A DNA stretch of 64,000 bases from Nocardia sp. CC227C (lineage in GTDB: Bacteria; Actinomycetota; Actinomycetes; Mycobacteriales; Mycobacteriaceae). Below, one piece after another: positions 35,943 through 44,659 of this stretch. Location: contig NZ_JASITE010000001.1 in assembly GCF_030767025.1 (NCBI RefSeq), positions 62,001 through 126,000 of the forward strand, given 5' to 3'. A program made the position numbers and the translations under genes. How positions within the stretch are numbered: position 1 is the stretch's first letter; each line of letters starts with the position of its first letter. The notes under the pieces were generated by a model that was given only the letters and a program-made list of their open reading frames with translations, ran no database searches and was not told the origin of the DNA.

Positions 35943-36833
35943 TCAGACCGGCGCGCCGGTCGTGATCCACGTCGCCACACCGGCCGCGATGGCGGGGGCG
36001 TCCTTCACCCACCGGAAGTGGTCGCGATGCGCCACCTCCGAGTTCTCGTCGATATGCCAGCGGCTCACCCGCGCGGCGGGCATGCGCGACACCAGGAAGT
36101 CGACATTGGATTTCGGCCCGAGCACATCGTCGGAGAGCGAGATGACCAGGGCGGGCAGCGTCATGCGCGCCAGCAGGCTGTTGTAGCGCCGGGAGGTGCC
36201 GCGCGGGCGGTAGTAGCCGGTGAGCGAGTGGACCGACCAGTCGACCATGACGCCGCCGGGCATGGGCGCGGGGATCAGCACACCGCCGGGCCAGTGCCCC
36301 TTGAACCGCGCCACCAGGCCGATCCACTGGATCTGGCTCAGCGCCTCGAACCATCGGCGCGGTCCGAAGGCCCACCAGAACACCGTGCCGGTGCCGATCA
36401 CCGTCACCCCGGCGACGCGTTCGGGTTCGGCGGCGGCGAACAGCAGGGCCAGTTGACCGCCCAGGCTGTGCCCGAACAGGTGCAGCGGCGCGCTCGGGAA
36501 GCGCTGCTCGACCGCGCCGACAATGGCGGGCAGGTCGATCTCCAGCATTTCGCGGTAGCCGAAATCGGTGTGCTCGCCGAGCGGCGGTGTCGCCTCACCG
36601 TGGGCGCGCAGGTCCACGGTGGCGACCGAAAGTCCCTGGGCGTGCAGCGCTGTGGCGAGCGGCAGGTAGTTGCGCGCCTTCATGGCCATGGCGGGCAGGA
36701 TCAGCACGACGGGCGCGTCGGCGCGCTCGGCGGGCAGCCACCGCACGGTGAAGGCGACACCGTCGGAGGTCTCGACGCGGGTCGAAGCGAGGTCACCGAA
36801 CTCCGAACGCGATTCGGGGGGCGCGCTGGTCAT
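35943..36833 (-). CDS. Alpha/beta hydrolase (serine esterase type)
   Basis: 296 residues from ATG 36833, overlapping the thioesterase stop by 1 bp (TGATG). Oxyanion side LILPAMAMKARNYLPLATALHAQGLSVATVDLRAHGEA, nucleophile elbow GHSLGG, acid side VISLSDDVLGP and C-terminal EVAHRDHFRW histidine. Resembles monoglyceride-lipase-like or predicted esterase proteins. Co-transcription with a hotdog thioesterase and an ABC importer suggests processing of an imported lipid-like ester (inference). Confidence 0.85.
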   Translation of the reverse strand: MTSAPPESRSEFGDLASTRVETSDGVAFTVRWLPAERADAPVVLILPAMAMKARNYLPLATALHAQGLSVATVDLRAHGEATPPLGEHTDFGYREMLEIDLPAIVGAVEQRFPSAPLHLFGHSLGGQLALLFAAAEPERVAGVTVIGTGTVFWWAFGPRRWFEALSQIQWIGLVARFKGHWPGGVLIPAPMPGGVMVDWSVHSLTGYYRPRGTSRRYNSLLARMTLPALVISLSDDVLGPKSNVDFLVSRMPAARVSRWHIDENSEVAHRDHFRWVKDAPAIAAGVATWITTGAPV

Positions 36834-37357
36834 CACGCCTCCGCCCCGGCGACGGCGACATCGCACACGTAGTCGAAGGTGAACTTGGCGACCGTCACGT
36901 CGTTGTCGTCGAGCAGGGCGGCCTTGCCGGACAATTCGAAGCGCCGTGACTCGGTGGCGGCCAGGATCTCGGCCAGCTCGCGCGGATCGACGGTGGCGAC
37001 GGCGCGGATGCGGCCCAGCGCCGGTTTGCGATAGGAGGCCGACCCGCCACGCAGTACCAGCTGCGCGATGGTGTGTAGCCGGGTGGCCGCCCCGCCCACG
37101 AAGGCCGCCGCACCCGCGATGTCGGCGGCGGTGAACAGGGCTCCGGCGTGCACGGTGCCCATGTGATTGCGCACGGCGTCACCCGCCGGGATCTCGACCA
37201 CCGCGCGGTCGGCGGAGATCTCGGTCACGACGGTGCCGACCTGGCGGCCGAACGGCACCATGGCCTGCGAGACATCGCGCAGGTAGCCGTAATCCACGGC
37301 GTCGGGGTCGAGTTCCGGGTACGCCGCGGCGAAGCCGGACAGGGTTCTCGTGGTCAT
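36833..37357 (-). CDS. Hotdog-fold thioesterase, PaaI/DUF4442-like
   Basis: 174 residues from ATG 37357 with AAGGGA upstream. Hotdog signature: PAGDAVRNHMGTVHAGALFTAADIAGAAA, matching the HMGTVHGGA-type helix of PaaI/DUF4442 acyl-CoA thioesterases. It lies 14 bp after the acyl-CoA dehydrogenase stop, so probably one transcript; together they suggest acyl-CoA oxidation or hydrolysis. Confidence 0.83.
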   Translation of the reverse strand: MTTRTLSGFAAAYPELDPDAVDYGYLRDVSQAMVPFGRQVGTVVTEISADRAVVEIPAGDAVRNHMGTVHAGALFTAADIAGAAAFVGGAATRLHTIAQLVLRGGSASYRKPALGRIRAVATVDPRELAEILAATESRRFELSGKAALLDDNDVTVAKFTFDYVCDVAVAGAEA

Positions 37358-37371
37358 CGGTGCTATTCCCT

Positions 37372-38532
37372 TCAACGGGGTCCGCGCAGGACGCGGCGGG
37401 CAATGGACCAGCGCAGGACCTCCGAGGGGCCCTCGTAGATGCGGAAGGCTCTGGCCTCCACCAGGAATCGGGCCACCAGGTGGTCCTCGCAGATGCCGAG
37501 GCCGCCGTGCAGCTGCACGGCGCGGTCCAGCACCCGCCAGACCGCCTCGGAGACGAAGGTTTTCGTGATCGACGCCTCGTGCCTGGCCTGCGGCGAGGTC
37601 GGGCCGTGCGCGTCGATGGTGGCGGCGGTGCTGCGCACCAGGCTGCGGGCGGCGGCGATGTCGATCTCGCTGTCGGCGACGAGCGCCTGCGCCATGCCGT
37701 GCTCGGCCACCGGGACGCCGAAGGACGAGCGGTGCGTGATGTGCTCGACGGTGAGCTGTTGCGCCCGCACCGCCAGGCCGAGCCAGTTCATGCAGAACAC
37801 CAGCCGCGACGGGGCCAGCCGCACCTGCGCCAGCTCCAGGCCCCGGCCCACCTCGCCGAGCACCGCGGAGTCGGGGACCGCGCAGTCGGTGAACCGCACC
37901 TCGCAGTGCCCGCCCGGGGCGCTGGTGTGGTCCAGGGTGGGCATGCGGCGGCCAACCTGCATGCCGGGATTGTCCTGGTCGACCAGGAACATGGTGGGGC
38001 CGTCCGCGGTCGCGGCCACGCAGATGACGAACGCCGCGCCCTGCGCGCCGGTGGTGAAGTGCTTGTCCCCGTTGATGACCCAGCCGTCGTCGGTCTCCTC
38101 GGCGACGGTGCGCAGCATGCGCGGATCCGAGCCAGCACCGGGGGCCGGTTCGGTCATGGCGATGGCCGAGCGCACCTCACCGGAGGCCAGCGGGGCCAGG
38201 TAGCGGTCGCGCTGCTCGGCATCGGCGACATGGCTGAGCAGATGGATATTGCCGTCGTCGGGAGCCCAGGCGTTCACCGCGAGGGGGCCGAGCAGGCTGG
38301 CCCCGGCCGCTTCGAGGACCTCGGCCTGGCCGCGGGTGTCGAGTCCGAGACCGCCGTGGCTCGGATCGGAGAGCGGGCCGAAGACCCCCGCCTCCTTGGC
38401 CTTCTTCTGGAGATCCAGCCGTAGTGCGTCGTCGGTGACGCGGCCGCCCGCCACCACCTCGCGTTCCACCGGGATCACCTGGTCGAGTACGAACTGTCTG
38501 GTCCTGTCGACCAGTTCCGGTACAGCGCTCAT
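37372..38532 (-). CDS. Acyl-CoA dehydrogenase
   Basis: 386 residues with the ACAD family fold: SAIAMTEPAPGAGSDPRMLRT, WVINGDKHFTTGAQGAAF, the Gln/Gly helix AVQLHGGLGICEDHLVARF and the C-terminal RIYEGPSEVLRWSIARR, where Glu of YEG is the usual catalytic base position. It oxidises an acyl-CoA to the enoyl-CoA with FAD; chain length is unknown. First gene of a seven-gene minus-strand run (thioesterase, hydrolase, ABC importer). It diverges from a ferredoxin-type reductase. Confidence 0.9.
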   Translation of the reverse strand: MSAVPELVDRTRQFVLDQVIPVEREVVAGGRVTDDALRLDLQKKAKEAGVFGPLSDPSHGGLGLDTRGQAEVLEAAGASLLGPLAVNAWAPDDGNIHLLSHVADAEQRDRYLAPLASGEVRSAIAMTEPAPGAGSDPRMLRTVAEETDDGWVINGDKHFTTGAQGAAFVICVAATADGPTMFLVDQDNPGMQVGRRMPTLDHTSAPGGHCEVRFTDCAVPDSAVLGEVGRGLELAQVRLAPSRLVFCMNWLGLAVRAQQLTVEHITHRSSFGVPVAEHGMAQALVADSEIDIAAARSLVRSTAATIDAHGPTSPQARHEASITKTFVSEAVWRVLDRAVQLHGGLGICEDHLVARFLVEARAFRIYEGPSEVLRWSIARRVLRGPR

Positions 38533-38673
38533 GGGGTCAGTCTGTGGCGACGGCGGTGGCCGCGACCGGGGCGATAGTCAATCTCGATCGGTCTAATCGA
38601 CTCCGTTGAGCGGGAGCGGATCGGGCGCGCGGCTCGGTCAGGGTGTTGGCGACACCGATTCCGAGGGGATGCG

Positions 38674-39603
38674 ATGACCGAGTTGACGGTCCGGGTGACC
38701 GATCGCCGAGACGTTGCCGAGGGTGTGTTCGCACTCGATCTCGCCGCCGTCGACGGCGGCGCGCTGCCGACCTGGTCGGCGGGCGCGCATATCGACGTGG
38801 GTGTCGGCGCGGCCGGGGTACGGCAGTACTCGCTGTGCGGCGACCCGGGCGACGACCGCCGCTGGCGCATCGCCGTCCTGCACGAGCCCGGCGGGCGGGG
38901 TGGCTCCGATCACCTGCACCGCACCGCGACACCCGGTACGGAGCTGTCGGTTTCGCTGCCCCGCAACCACTTCGAACTCGTCGTGGCCCCGGAGTACCTC
39001 TTCGTGGCGGGCGGGATCGGGATCACTCCCATCCTGCCCATGCTCGCGGCCGCCGAGCGGGCCGGGGCACGGTGGACCCTGCACTACGGCGCTCGGACTC
39101 GGGCGCACATGGCCTTCGCCGATGAGCTGGCACGCCGCTATCCGCGGGTGAACCTGGTGCCGCAGAACGAATTCGGGCTGCTGCCGGTGGACCGGATACT
39201 CGCGGACACCACCGCCACGGTGTACTGCTGCGGACCCGCGCCGCTGCTGGACGCGGTCGAGAAGTTCTGCGGCAGCGGCGGTCTCACGGCGCACACCGAG
39301 CGTTTCACCGCCCGTGACACCGGCGACGCCGTCGACCGGGAGTTCGAGATCCGCCTGGCCGCCGGCGCCCGCACGCTGCGGGTGCCGGTCGGCCGGTCCA
39401 TCGCGGATGTGCTGGAGAGCGCGGGCGTGCCGGTGATCACCTCGTGCCGCGAGGGCACCTGCGGCAGCTGCGAGACCGCCGTCCTGGACGGCGAGATCGA
39501 CCACCGCGACACCATCCTGACCGCCGCCGAGCGCGAGCGCGGCGACACCATGATGCTGTGCGTCTCGCGGGCGCATTCGGATGTGCTGGTGCTGGATCTG
39601 TAG
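38674..39603 (+). CDS. PDR/VanB-type oxidoreductase (FMN, NAD, C-terminal 2Fe-2S)
   Basis: 309 residues in the phthalate-dioxygenase-reductase order: flavin domain (RQYSL), NAD domain (FVAGGIGITPILPML, then YCCGPAPLLDAVE) and a plant-type 2Fe-2S ferredoxin domain with CREGTCGSCET and a distal Cys in MLCVSRA. Such reductases pass electrons from NAD(P)H to Rieske oxygenases, P450s or demethylases. No oxygenase gene is adjacent apart from the P450 stub 1 kb downstream, so its partner is elsewhere or lost. Confidence 0.9.
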   Translation: MTELTVRVTDRRDVAEGVFALDLAAVDGGALPTWSAGAHIDVGVGAAGVRQYSLCGDPGDDRRWRIAVLHEPGGRGGSDHLHRTATPGTELSVSLPRNHFELVVAPEYLFVAGGIGITPILPMLAAAERAGARWTLHYGARTRAHMAFADELARRYPRVNLVPQNEFGLLPVDRILADTTATVYCCGPAPLLDAVEKFCGSGGLTAHTERFTARDTGDAVDREFEIRLAAGARTLRVPVGRSIADVLESAGVPVITSCREGTCGSCETAVLDGEIDHRDTILTAAERERGDTMMLCVSRAHSDVLVLDL

Positions 39604-39703
39604 TGCGCGGTTCGGTGCCGGAATCGGGTCACACAAGCGTGCGCGTACCCCACGCGCCGGTCTCCCGTTCGGGAACACGAGAAAGTAGAAGGAACACACA
39701 CCG

Positions 39704-40405
39704 ATGAGGAAAACTGCCGCGGCGTCCGCGCTGCTCGCCGCCGCGCTGGGCATCACCGCCGGAGCCACCGGTACGGCTCACGCCGACGGGGGCGTCGTCA
39801 ACTACACCGCGACCACCACCGAAACCTCCACCGTCATCACGACCGACGCGGGCTCCCTGGACGTCGACAACGGCGTGCTGAAGATCAAGGCCCCCAACGG
39901 CGATGTCATCGCGGGCACCGAACTGTCCTTCCGGGTGGACGAATTCGTCTTCCCGATCGCCGCCGACGTCGTCGACCGCACCGTCACGCTCACCCCGCTG
40001 TTCAGCCTCGCGCACGCGGAGTACAAGCCGGTCGCGCTGCCGTTCGAGGACCGGGCGTCCTGGAAGACCGAATACGACCGGGAGAAGGACGCCTGGAGCC
40101 GGATGACCACCACCATCAGCTTGGGCGCGGCCGTCGCGACCCTGGTCGGCGGTATCGGCGGCGCGGGCGTGGGCTGCATCCTGGGCGGCATCGCCGGCGC
40201 CACCATCGCCTCGGCCACCATTGTCGGCCTGTTCGGTCCGTTCATCCCGGCCGCGGCCGTCGGCTGCATCGGCGGCATCCTCGCGATGGGGTCGCTGGGC
40301 ACGCTCGCCGGTCAGATCCTGATCACCGCGCCGGTCGCCATCATGGCGGCGGTGCAGTACTTCACCACCATCAATTCGCCGATGCCCGTCAAGCCGGCGA
40401 AGTAA
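39704..40405 (+). CDS. Secreted protein with Gly/Ala-rich hydrophobic C-terminus, function unknown
   Basis: 233 residues; RBS AGAAGGA. A clear signal peptide (MRKTAAASALLAAALGITAG, cleavage after AHA) is followed by a Thr/Val beta-rich domain (residues 28-120) and a long glycine-rich hydrophobic region (residues 135-225, e.g. ATLVGGIGGAGVGCILGGIAG) that could insert in a membrane. I recognise the layout from nocardial and rhodococcal secreted proteins (DUF8020-like) but no function. Two hairpins follow. Confidence 0.75.
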   Translation: MRKTAAASALLAAALGITAGATGTAHADGGVVNYTATTTETSTVITTDAGSLDVDNGVLKIKAPNGDVIAGTELSFRVDEFVFPIAADVVDRTVTLTPLFSLAHAEYKPVALPFEDRASWKTEYDREKDAWSRMTTTISLGAAVATLVGGIGGAGVGCILGGIAGATIASATIVGLFGPFIPAAAVGCIGGILAMGSLGTLAGQILITAPVAIMAAVQYFTTINSPMPVKPAK

Positions 40406-40436
40406 GGACTCCGGCGCGTAGCGCCGGGGGGACAGG

Positions 40437-40470
40437 GACCCCCGCTCGGACCTCGGTCCGGGCGGGGGTC
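40437..40470 (+). terminator. Terminator after the secreted protein
   Basis: 15-bp stem (arm GACCCCCGCTCGGAC, one G-T pair) with CTCG loop. A smaller 7-bp hairpin (CCGGCGC-GTA-GCGCCGG) lies just before it, at 40411-40427. Confidence 0.75.
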
Positions 40471-40611
40471 TCGTCGGTCGGACGGGGAGTTCGGTGCGGC
40501 CGCGATCTCGATCACCCGATCGGATATCGGAATGGAATGGCTTGCGGCCATGCGGAATTCACCCGGATTCGATCGAATGGCCGGGCATTCGATCGGCAGG
40601 AGAGGAAATTC

Positions 40612-40817
40612 ATGACCAGCACCGACACCCCGGTCAACGGCACCGTCGCCGCGCGCGTGAGCGAGCTGACGGAGGCCGCCACCCGATGGAGGTGCTGCTC
40701 GAGGTGCTGCTGCGCACGGTGGGCGAGATGAGCCTGCGCACGGCGGAGCCGGTGTTCAAACCGAACGTGGTGATCCGCGGTCCGGAGCGACTGCCGGTGG
40801 AGTTCACCGCCCGCTGA
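40612..40817 (+). pseudogene. Cytochrome P450 remnant (ends joined, middle deleted)
   Basis: From ATG 40612 (RBS AGGAGAGG) a normal-looking N-terminus MTSTDTPVNGTVAARVSELT runs about 25 codons. At about 40685 coding sense moves to another frame that gives MEVLLEVLLRTVGEMSLRT, then EPVFKPNVVIRGPERLPVEF to the stop at 40817. This is the standard C-terminal end of actinobacterial P450s (after the heme-Cys helix). About 1.1 kb including the heme-binding Cys would be missing, so no active enzyme is made. Confidence 0.6.
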
Positions 40818-40884
40818 TCGGGCCGCGCCATCCGGGTAGGGTTTGCCTCGCATTCACACCTGTCGAACGGAAAGAGGCTCTTTC

Positions 40885-42327
40885 ATGGCGACCTCGGAAG
40901 CGCGTGCCCAGATCGGCGTTACCGGCCTCGCGGTCATGGGCAGCAATATCGCTCGCAACTTCGCGCGCAACGGGTACACCGTTGCCCTGCACAACCGCAG
41001 TGTCGCCAAGACCGACGCCCTGCTCGAGGCGTACGGCGGCGAGGGTGATTTCGTGCGCACCGAGACCATCGCCGAGTTCGTGGCCGCGCTGGAGAAGCCA
41101 CGGCGGGTGCTGATCATGGTGAAGGCGGGCGATGCCACCGACGCGGTTATCGCCGAGCTCGCCGACGCCATGGAGCCCGGCGACATCATCATCGACGGCG
41201 GCAACGCGCTCTACACCGACACCATCCGGCGCGAGAAGGCGATGGCCGCGCGCGGGCTGAACTTCGTGGGCGCGGGCATCTCCGGCGGTGAGGAAGGCGC
41301 GCTCAACGGTCCGGCCATCATGCCGGGCGGGCCCGCGGAGTCCTACGAGTCGCTGGGGCCGATGCTGGAGTCCATCGCCGCGCAGGTCGACGGCACCCCG
41401 TGCTGCACCCATATCGGCCCCGACGGGTCCGGGCATTTCGTGAAGATGGTGCACAACGGCATCGAGTACGCCGATATGCAGCTCATCGGCGAGGCGTATC
41501 ACCTGTTCCGCGACGCGCTGGGCCTGGACGCCAAGCAGATCGCCGACGTGTTCACCGACTGGAACTCCGGTGATCTGGAGTCCTACCTGGTCGAGATCAC
41601 CGCCGAGGTGCTGAACCAGGTCGACGCCGCCACCGGCAAGCCGCTGGTCGACGTGATCGTCGATGCCGCCGAGCAGAAGGGCACCGGCCGCTGGACGGTC
41701 AAGTCCGCGCTCGATCTCGGTGTACCGGTCACCGGTATCGCCGAGGCCGTGTTCGCCCGCGCGCTGTCGGGTTCGCGGGCTCAGCGCAAGGCCGCGGTCG
41801 GGCTGGCCGCGGGCACCCTGGCCGAGCGGCCCACCGACATCGCGCAGTTCACCGAGGACATCCGCCAGGCCCTGTACGCCTCCAAGATCGTCGCCTACGC
41901 CCAGGGCTTCGACCAGATCGCGGCCGGGTCCGCCGAATACGACTGGGATCTCGCCCCCGGTGACATGGCCACCATCTGGCGGGGCGGCTGCATCATCCGC
42001 GCGCGGTTCCTGAACCGGATCAAGGAGGCGTACGAGGCGAACCCGGACCTGCCGAGCCTGATCCTGGCCCCCTACTTCCGGCAGGCCATCGAGACCGCCA
42101 TCGACTCCTGGCGGCGCGTGGTGTCCACGGCCACCCTGCTCGGCATCCCGGTCCCGGCGTTCGCGTCCTCGCTGTCCTACTACGACGCGCTGCGCGCCGA
42201 ACGCCTCCCGGCCGCCCTCACCCAGGGGCAGCGCGACTTCTTCGGCGCGCACACCTACGAGCGCGTCGACGCCGAGGGCAAGTTCCACACCCTCTGGAGC
42301 GGCGACCGCAGCGAAGTACGGGCGTGA
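40885..42327 (+). CDS. gndA: 6-phosphogluconate dehydrogenase (decarboxylating)
   Basis: 480 residues from ATG 40885 (RBS AAAGAGG), the length of the NADP-dependent long form. NADP site GLAVMGSNIARNFARNGYTVALHNRS, substrate signature GISGGEEGALNGPAIMPGG, catalytic HFVKMVHNGIEYADMQLIGEAY, the IVDAAEQKGTGRWT loop and C-terminal SYYDALR. It oxidises 6-phosphogluconate to ribulose-5-phosphate with NADPH in the oxidative pentose phosphate pathway. Monocistronic by layout, ending in a palindrome shared with the convergent gene. Confidence 0.95.
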   Translation: MATSEARAQIGVTGLAVMGSNIARNFARNGYTVALHNRSVAKTDALLEAYGGEGDFVRTETIAEFVAALEKPRRVLIMVKAGDATDAVIAELADAMEPGDIIIDGGNALYTDTIRREKAMAARGLNFVGAGISGGEEGALNGPAIMPGGPAESYESLGPMLESIAAQVDGTPCCTHIGPDGSGHFVKMVHNGIEYADMQLIGEAYHLFRDALGLDAKQIADVFTDWNSGDLESYLVEITAEVLNQVDAATGKPLVDVIVDAAEQKGTGRWTVKSALDLGVPVTGIAEAVFARALSGSRAQRKAAVGLAAGTLAERPTDIAQFTEDIRQALYASKIVAYAQGFDQIAAGSAEYDWDLAPGDMATIWRGGCIIRARFLNRIKEAYEANPDLPSLILAPYFRQAIETAIDSWRRVVSTATLLGIPVPAFASSLSYYDALRAERLPAALTQGQRDFFGAHTYERVDAEGKFHTLWSGDRSEVRA

Positions 42328-42332
42328 GGCGA

Positions 42333-42362
42333 AGCGACCGCGGGTGCGCACCCGCGGTCGCT
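42333..42362. terminator. Bidirectional terminator palindrome
   Basis: A perfect 30-nt palindrome (arm AGCGACCGCGGGTGC) lies between the convergent 6-phosphogluconate dehydrogenase gene and the large minus-strand gene, touching the latter's stop codon. Confidence 0.75.
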
Positions 42363-44050
42363 CAGTCGATCCGGCGGATCAGTGCCGCTTTGAACAGGAA
42401 AACCGCGGCGTGGGAACAGATTCGGTAGATGCCCGCACCGTCGGCACTGAGGTCGGACACGCCGAAACCCCTGGCCGCCGTGCGGTAGAGCTCCGAACAC
42501 GACGGGGTGGCCGCCCCCGCCACCCGATCGGTCTCCGCCATCAGTTCGTCGGTATGGCCCAGCGGCGGGATCCGCGCCTGTTCGAGGAAGGTCTCCAGGA
42601 CGCGGGCGAGGATGTGCAGCGCGGTGGGGTTGCGGGCGGGAATGCCCAGCAGAAAGGCGAGCCGCCGGGCGGCCAGGGCTGGCTCGCGGTGCACGCTGGC
42701 CTCATCCGCGAGACCCAGCAGTGCGGCGACCACCGCACCCGTGGATCCGGCCGGGGCGGCGCGCGCACCCTGCTGCCCGTCCAGATCACCGCGCTGCACG
42801 ATGGCCGCGCCGATCAGCAGGCGAGCCGCTCGGCGGATCTCGAGGACGGCATCGCCGGTGGCCGGATGCGGCACGCCGAAGATGACCGCCCTGCCGTCGG
42901 ATTCGCCGATCTCGGACAGCAGCGCGGAGGTCAGTGCGACCGTCGCCGCCGCCACCGCGTCGGCATCGTCGACATGCGGCACCGGGGGACCGGTCACGAA
43001 GGCCGTGATCAGACGGCGCACCTGGAGCAGCGGGTGCAGATCGTTGGTCGGGAGATTCAGCAGGTAGGCCAGGCGGGTGGGCGCGGCCACCAGATCGCGC
43101 AGCGCCTCCTCGGTGGTGGGGTAGCCGAGTAGGGCGGCCATCGAGCGGCCGTTCTCCGGGGATTCGGGGACGCACCACCACGAGCTGTGCCGGACGAAGG
43201 CCGCGCCGCCGGGATGGGCGCCGGCGGGCCAGAGTTCGGACTGCCGGGCGAAGTCGTGCAGCTGCTGGTCGCGCTCTCGCGCCGCGAGACTGGCGGCGGT
43301 GTGGAACTGGATCTCGAGGCGCGCCGTGTCGTCCGGGGCGGTCCACACCGCGCGACGGTCGCGGTAGCGCGGATTCTCCCAGGAGTCCGCCGATGATCCG
43401 GGCACCGGGGTGAATCCGCGCGCCGCCAGCAGGTCGGTGATTCGGTCGACGGCCTCGGTGTAGGCGTCGGCGTCGAGCACCACGGTGAAGCGGATGATGT
43501 CGTTGATCACGCGCAGGGCGGTGGGCAGCGTGACGCCCTCCGAGTACAGCACCGCCACCTGGCGCCGCACCGATTCGGGCGATTTCACGGGGGCGCGATC
43601 GACCCGGCCCGCGGCATAGGACGCGGGCAGCTCGCCGAGCAGTTCGTCGAGCGCTTTCGCCGTCGCACCGGCGACCCGGGTGAGGTGATCCCAGTGGGCG
43701 CGCAGCGAGTCCGCTTCCGCCGCAGGCAGTTCCGGAGTCTCGATCACAGACTCCGCCTGCCCGGTCGCGCCGATCACGCCGAACCGGTCGACCAGCAGCA
43801 GGTCGGCGTCGGCGGCGCTGATCTCCACCAGATGCGGCACCGTCGAGGGGCGCGGGTCCTCGATGTCGTAGAGGGCCGCGGTGGGGGCCCAGCCGCCCCA
43901 GGTGCGAAACGATTCGTCGTAGACGCGGTCGTGCAGCACGCGTCGCCGCACGACCGTGGTGGCCTGCTCACCCGATGTCCAGCCGTGCCGGTCGGGAAAG
44001 CGGGCCCAGTACCGCGCCGTCTCGGCGGGGGCGGCGTGCGATCTCGTCAT
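42362..44050 (-). CDS. Protein of unknown function with a RelA/SpoT-like segment
   Basis: 562 residues, no signal peptide or membrane helix. Residues 156-275 look like the (p)ppGpp-synthetase/nucleotidyltransferase fold: KSPESVRRQV, INDIIRFTVVLD (like the RelA I-x-D-x-x-x-x-R strand), YRDRRAVW in place of YRSLH, and LEIQFHT (like EIQIRT). The flanking N-terminal (1-150) and helical C-terminal (300-562) parts are not recognised. Changes at the YxxxH position make synthetase activity doubtful; it may be a toxin-like or degenerate relative. Single gene, divergent from the lipoprotein cassette. Confidence 0.6.
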   Translation of the reverse strand: MTRSHAAPAETARYWARFPDRHGWTSGEQATTVVRRRVLHDRVYDESFRTWGGWAPTAALYDIEDPRPSTVPHLVEISAADADLLLVDRFGVIGATGQAESVIETPELPAAEADSLRAHWDHLTRVAGATAKALDELLGELPASYAAGRVDRAPVKSPESVRRQVAVLYSEGVTLPTALRVINDIIRFTVVLDADAYTEAVDRITDLLAARGFTPVPGSSADSWENPRYRDRRAVWTAPDDTARLEIQFHTAASLAARERDQQLHDFARQSELWPAGAHPGGAAFVRHSSWWCVPESPENGRSMAALLGYPTTEEALRDLVAAPTRLAYLLNLPTNDLHPLLQVRRLITAFVTGPPVPHVDDADAVAAATVALTSALLSEIGESDGRAVIFGVPHPATGDAVLEIRRAARLLIGAAIVQRGDLDGQQGARAAPAGSTGAVVAALLGLADEASVHREPALAARRLAFLLGIPARNPTALHILARVLETFLEQARIPPLGHTDELMAETDRVAGAATPSCSELYRTAARGFGVSDLSADGAGIYRICSHAAVFLFKAALIRRID

Positions 44051-44254
44051 GGCGGCAGCTTACGAAGGATGGCGGATTTACGCCGGGTGGGCGCGGTGCG
44101 CAGCGCTTTCGGACACGCCGCCCACGGAATTCGGGGATGGGCAGCGGACCGCGCATGGGAAATGATCGCGGAACCGGTCCGGGTTGTGTGTCGGCGCGCT
44201 TACACTCTCGACCTAGTGAACTGTAGTTGTTTCAGATCTATGTACGAGGTTCAT

Positions 44255-44647
44255 ATGAAGTCTTGGCTCCGAGGTCGGCTCGCGGTGGCGGTGGTCGGCG
44301 GAATCGCACTGCTGTCGGGCGCGGTGGCATGTTCCGGAAGTGATGACGAGCAGGCCCCGGCGCCGTCGAGCAGTGTGGCCCCCTCGACCGTGGCCGAACC
44401 GACTTCGGAGCCGACCTCGGAACCGGCCTCGGAGCCGTCGCCGGAGCCGTCGCCGGAGCCGTCGCCGTCCGTGGAGGCCCCCGCGCCGCCGAGCGCCGTG
44501 CCGCAGGCGCCACCCGCGCAGACGCCGCAGGCGCCCGCCCCGCCCGCCGCACCGACCGTGCCCGCGGGGCAGCAGCCCGCGCCGGAACCGCCGAAACCCG
44601 CTCCGACACTGCCGGACCCGGGATTCGAGCCGCGAGCCGGATACTGA
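44255..44647 (+). CDS. Pro/Ser/Glu-rich lipoprotein
   Basis: 130 residues. The signal peptide ends in a lipobox (SGAVAC), after which nearly all is disordered: SEPTSEPASEPSPEP repeats, then Pro/Ala-rich APPAQTPQAPAPPAAP, ending GFEPRAGY. It looks like a cell-wall spacer or anchor. Chosen start ATG 44255 with ACGAGG upstream; ATG 44240 in frame is possible. It is 12 bp before the SGNH hydrolase gene. The 204 bp upstream, between divergent genes, hold no other gene; a promoter is expected but not clearly readable. Confidence 0.75.
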   Translation: MKSWLRGRLAVAVVGGIALLSGAVACSGSDDEQAPAPSSSVAPSTVAEPTSEPTSEPASEPSPEPSPEPSPSVEAPAPPSAVPQAPPAQTPQAPAPPAAPTVPAGQQPAPEPPKPAPTLPDPGFEPRAGY

Positions 44648-44659
44648 GCGGAGGCACGG

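Noticed and set aside
38560..38610. Imperfect inverted repeat between acyl-CoA dehydrogenase and the 2Fe-2S reductase as an operator
   Set aside because: Arms are short and mismatched, and no regulator gene is adjacent to support it.
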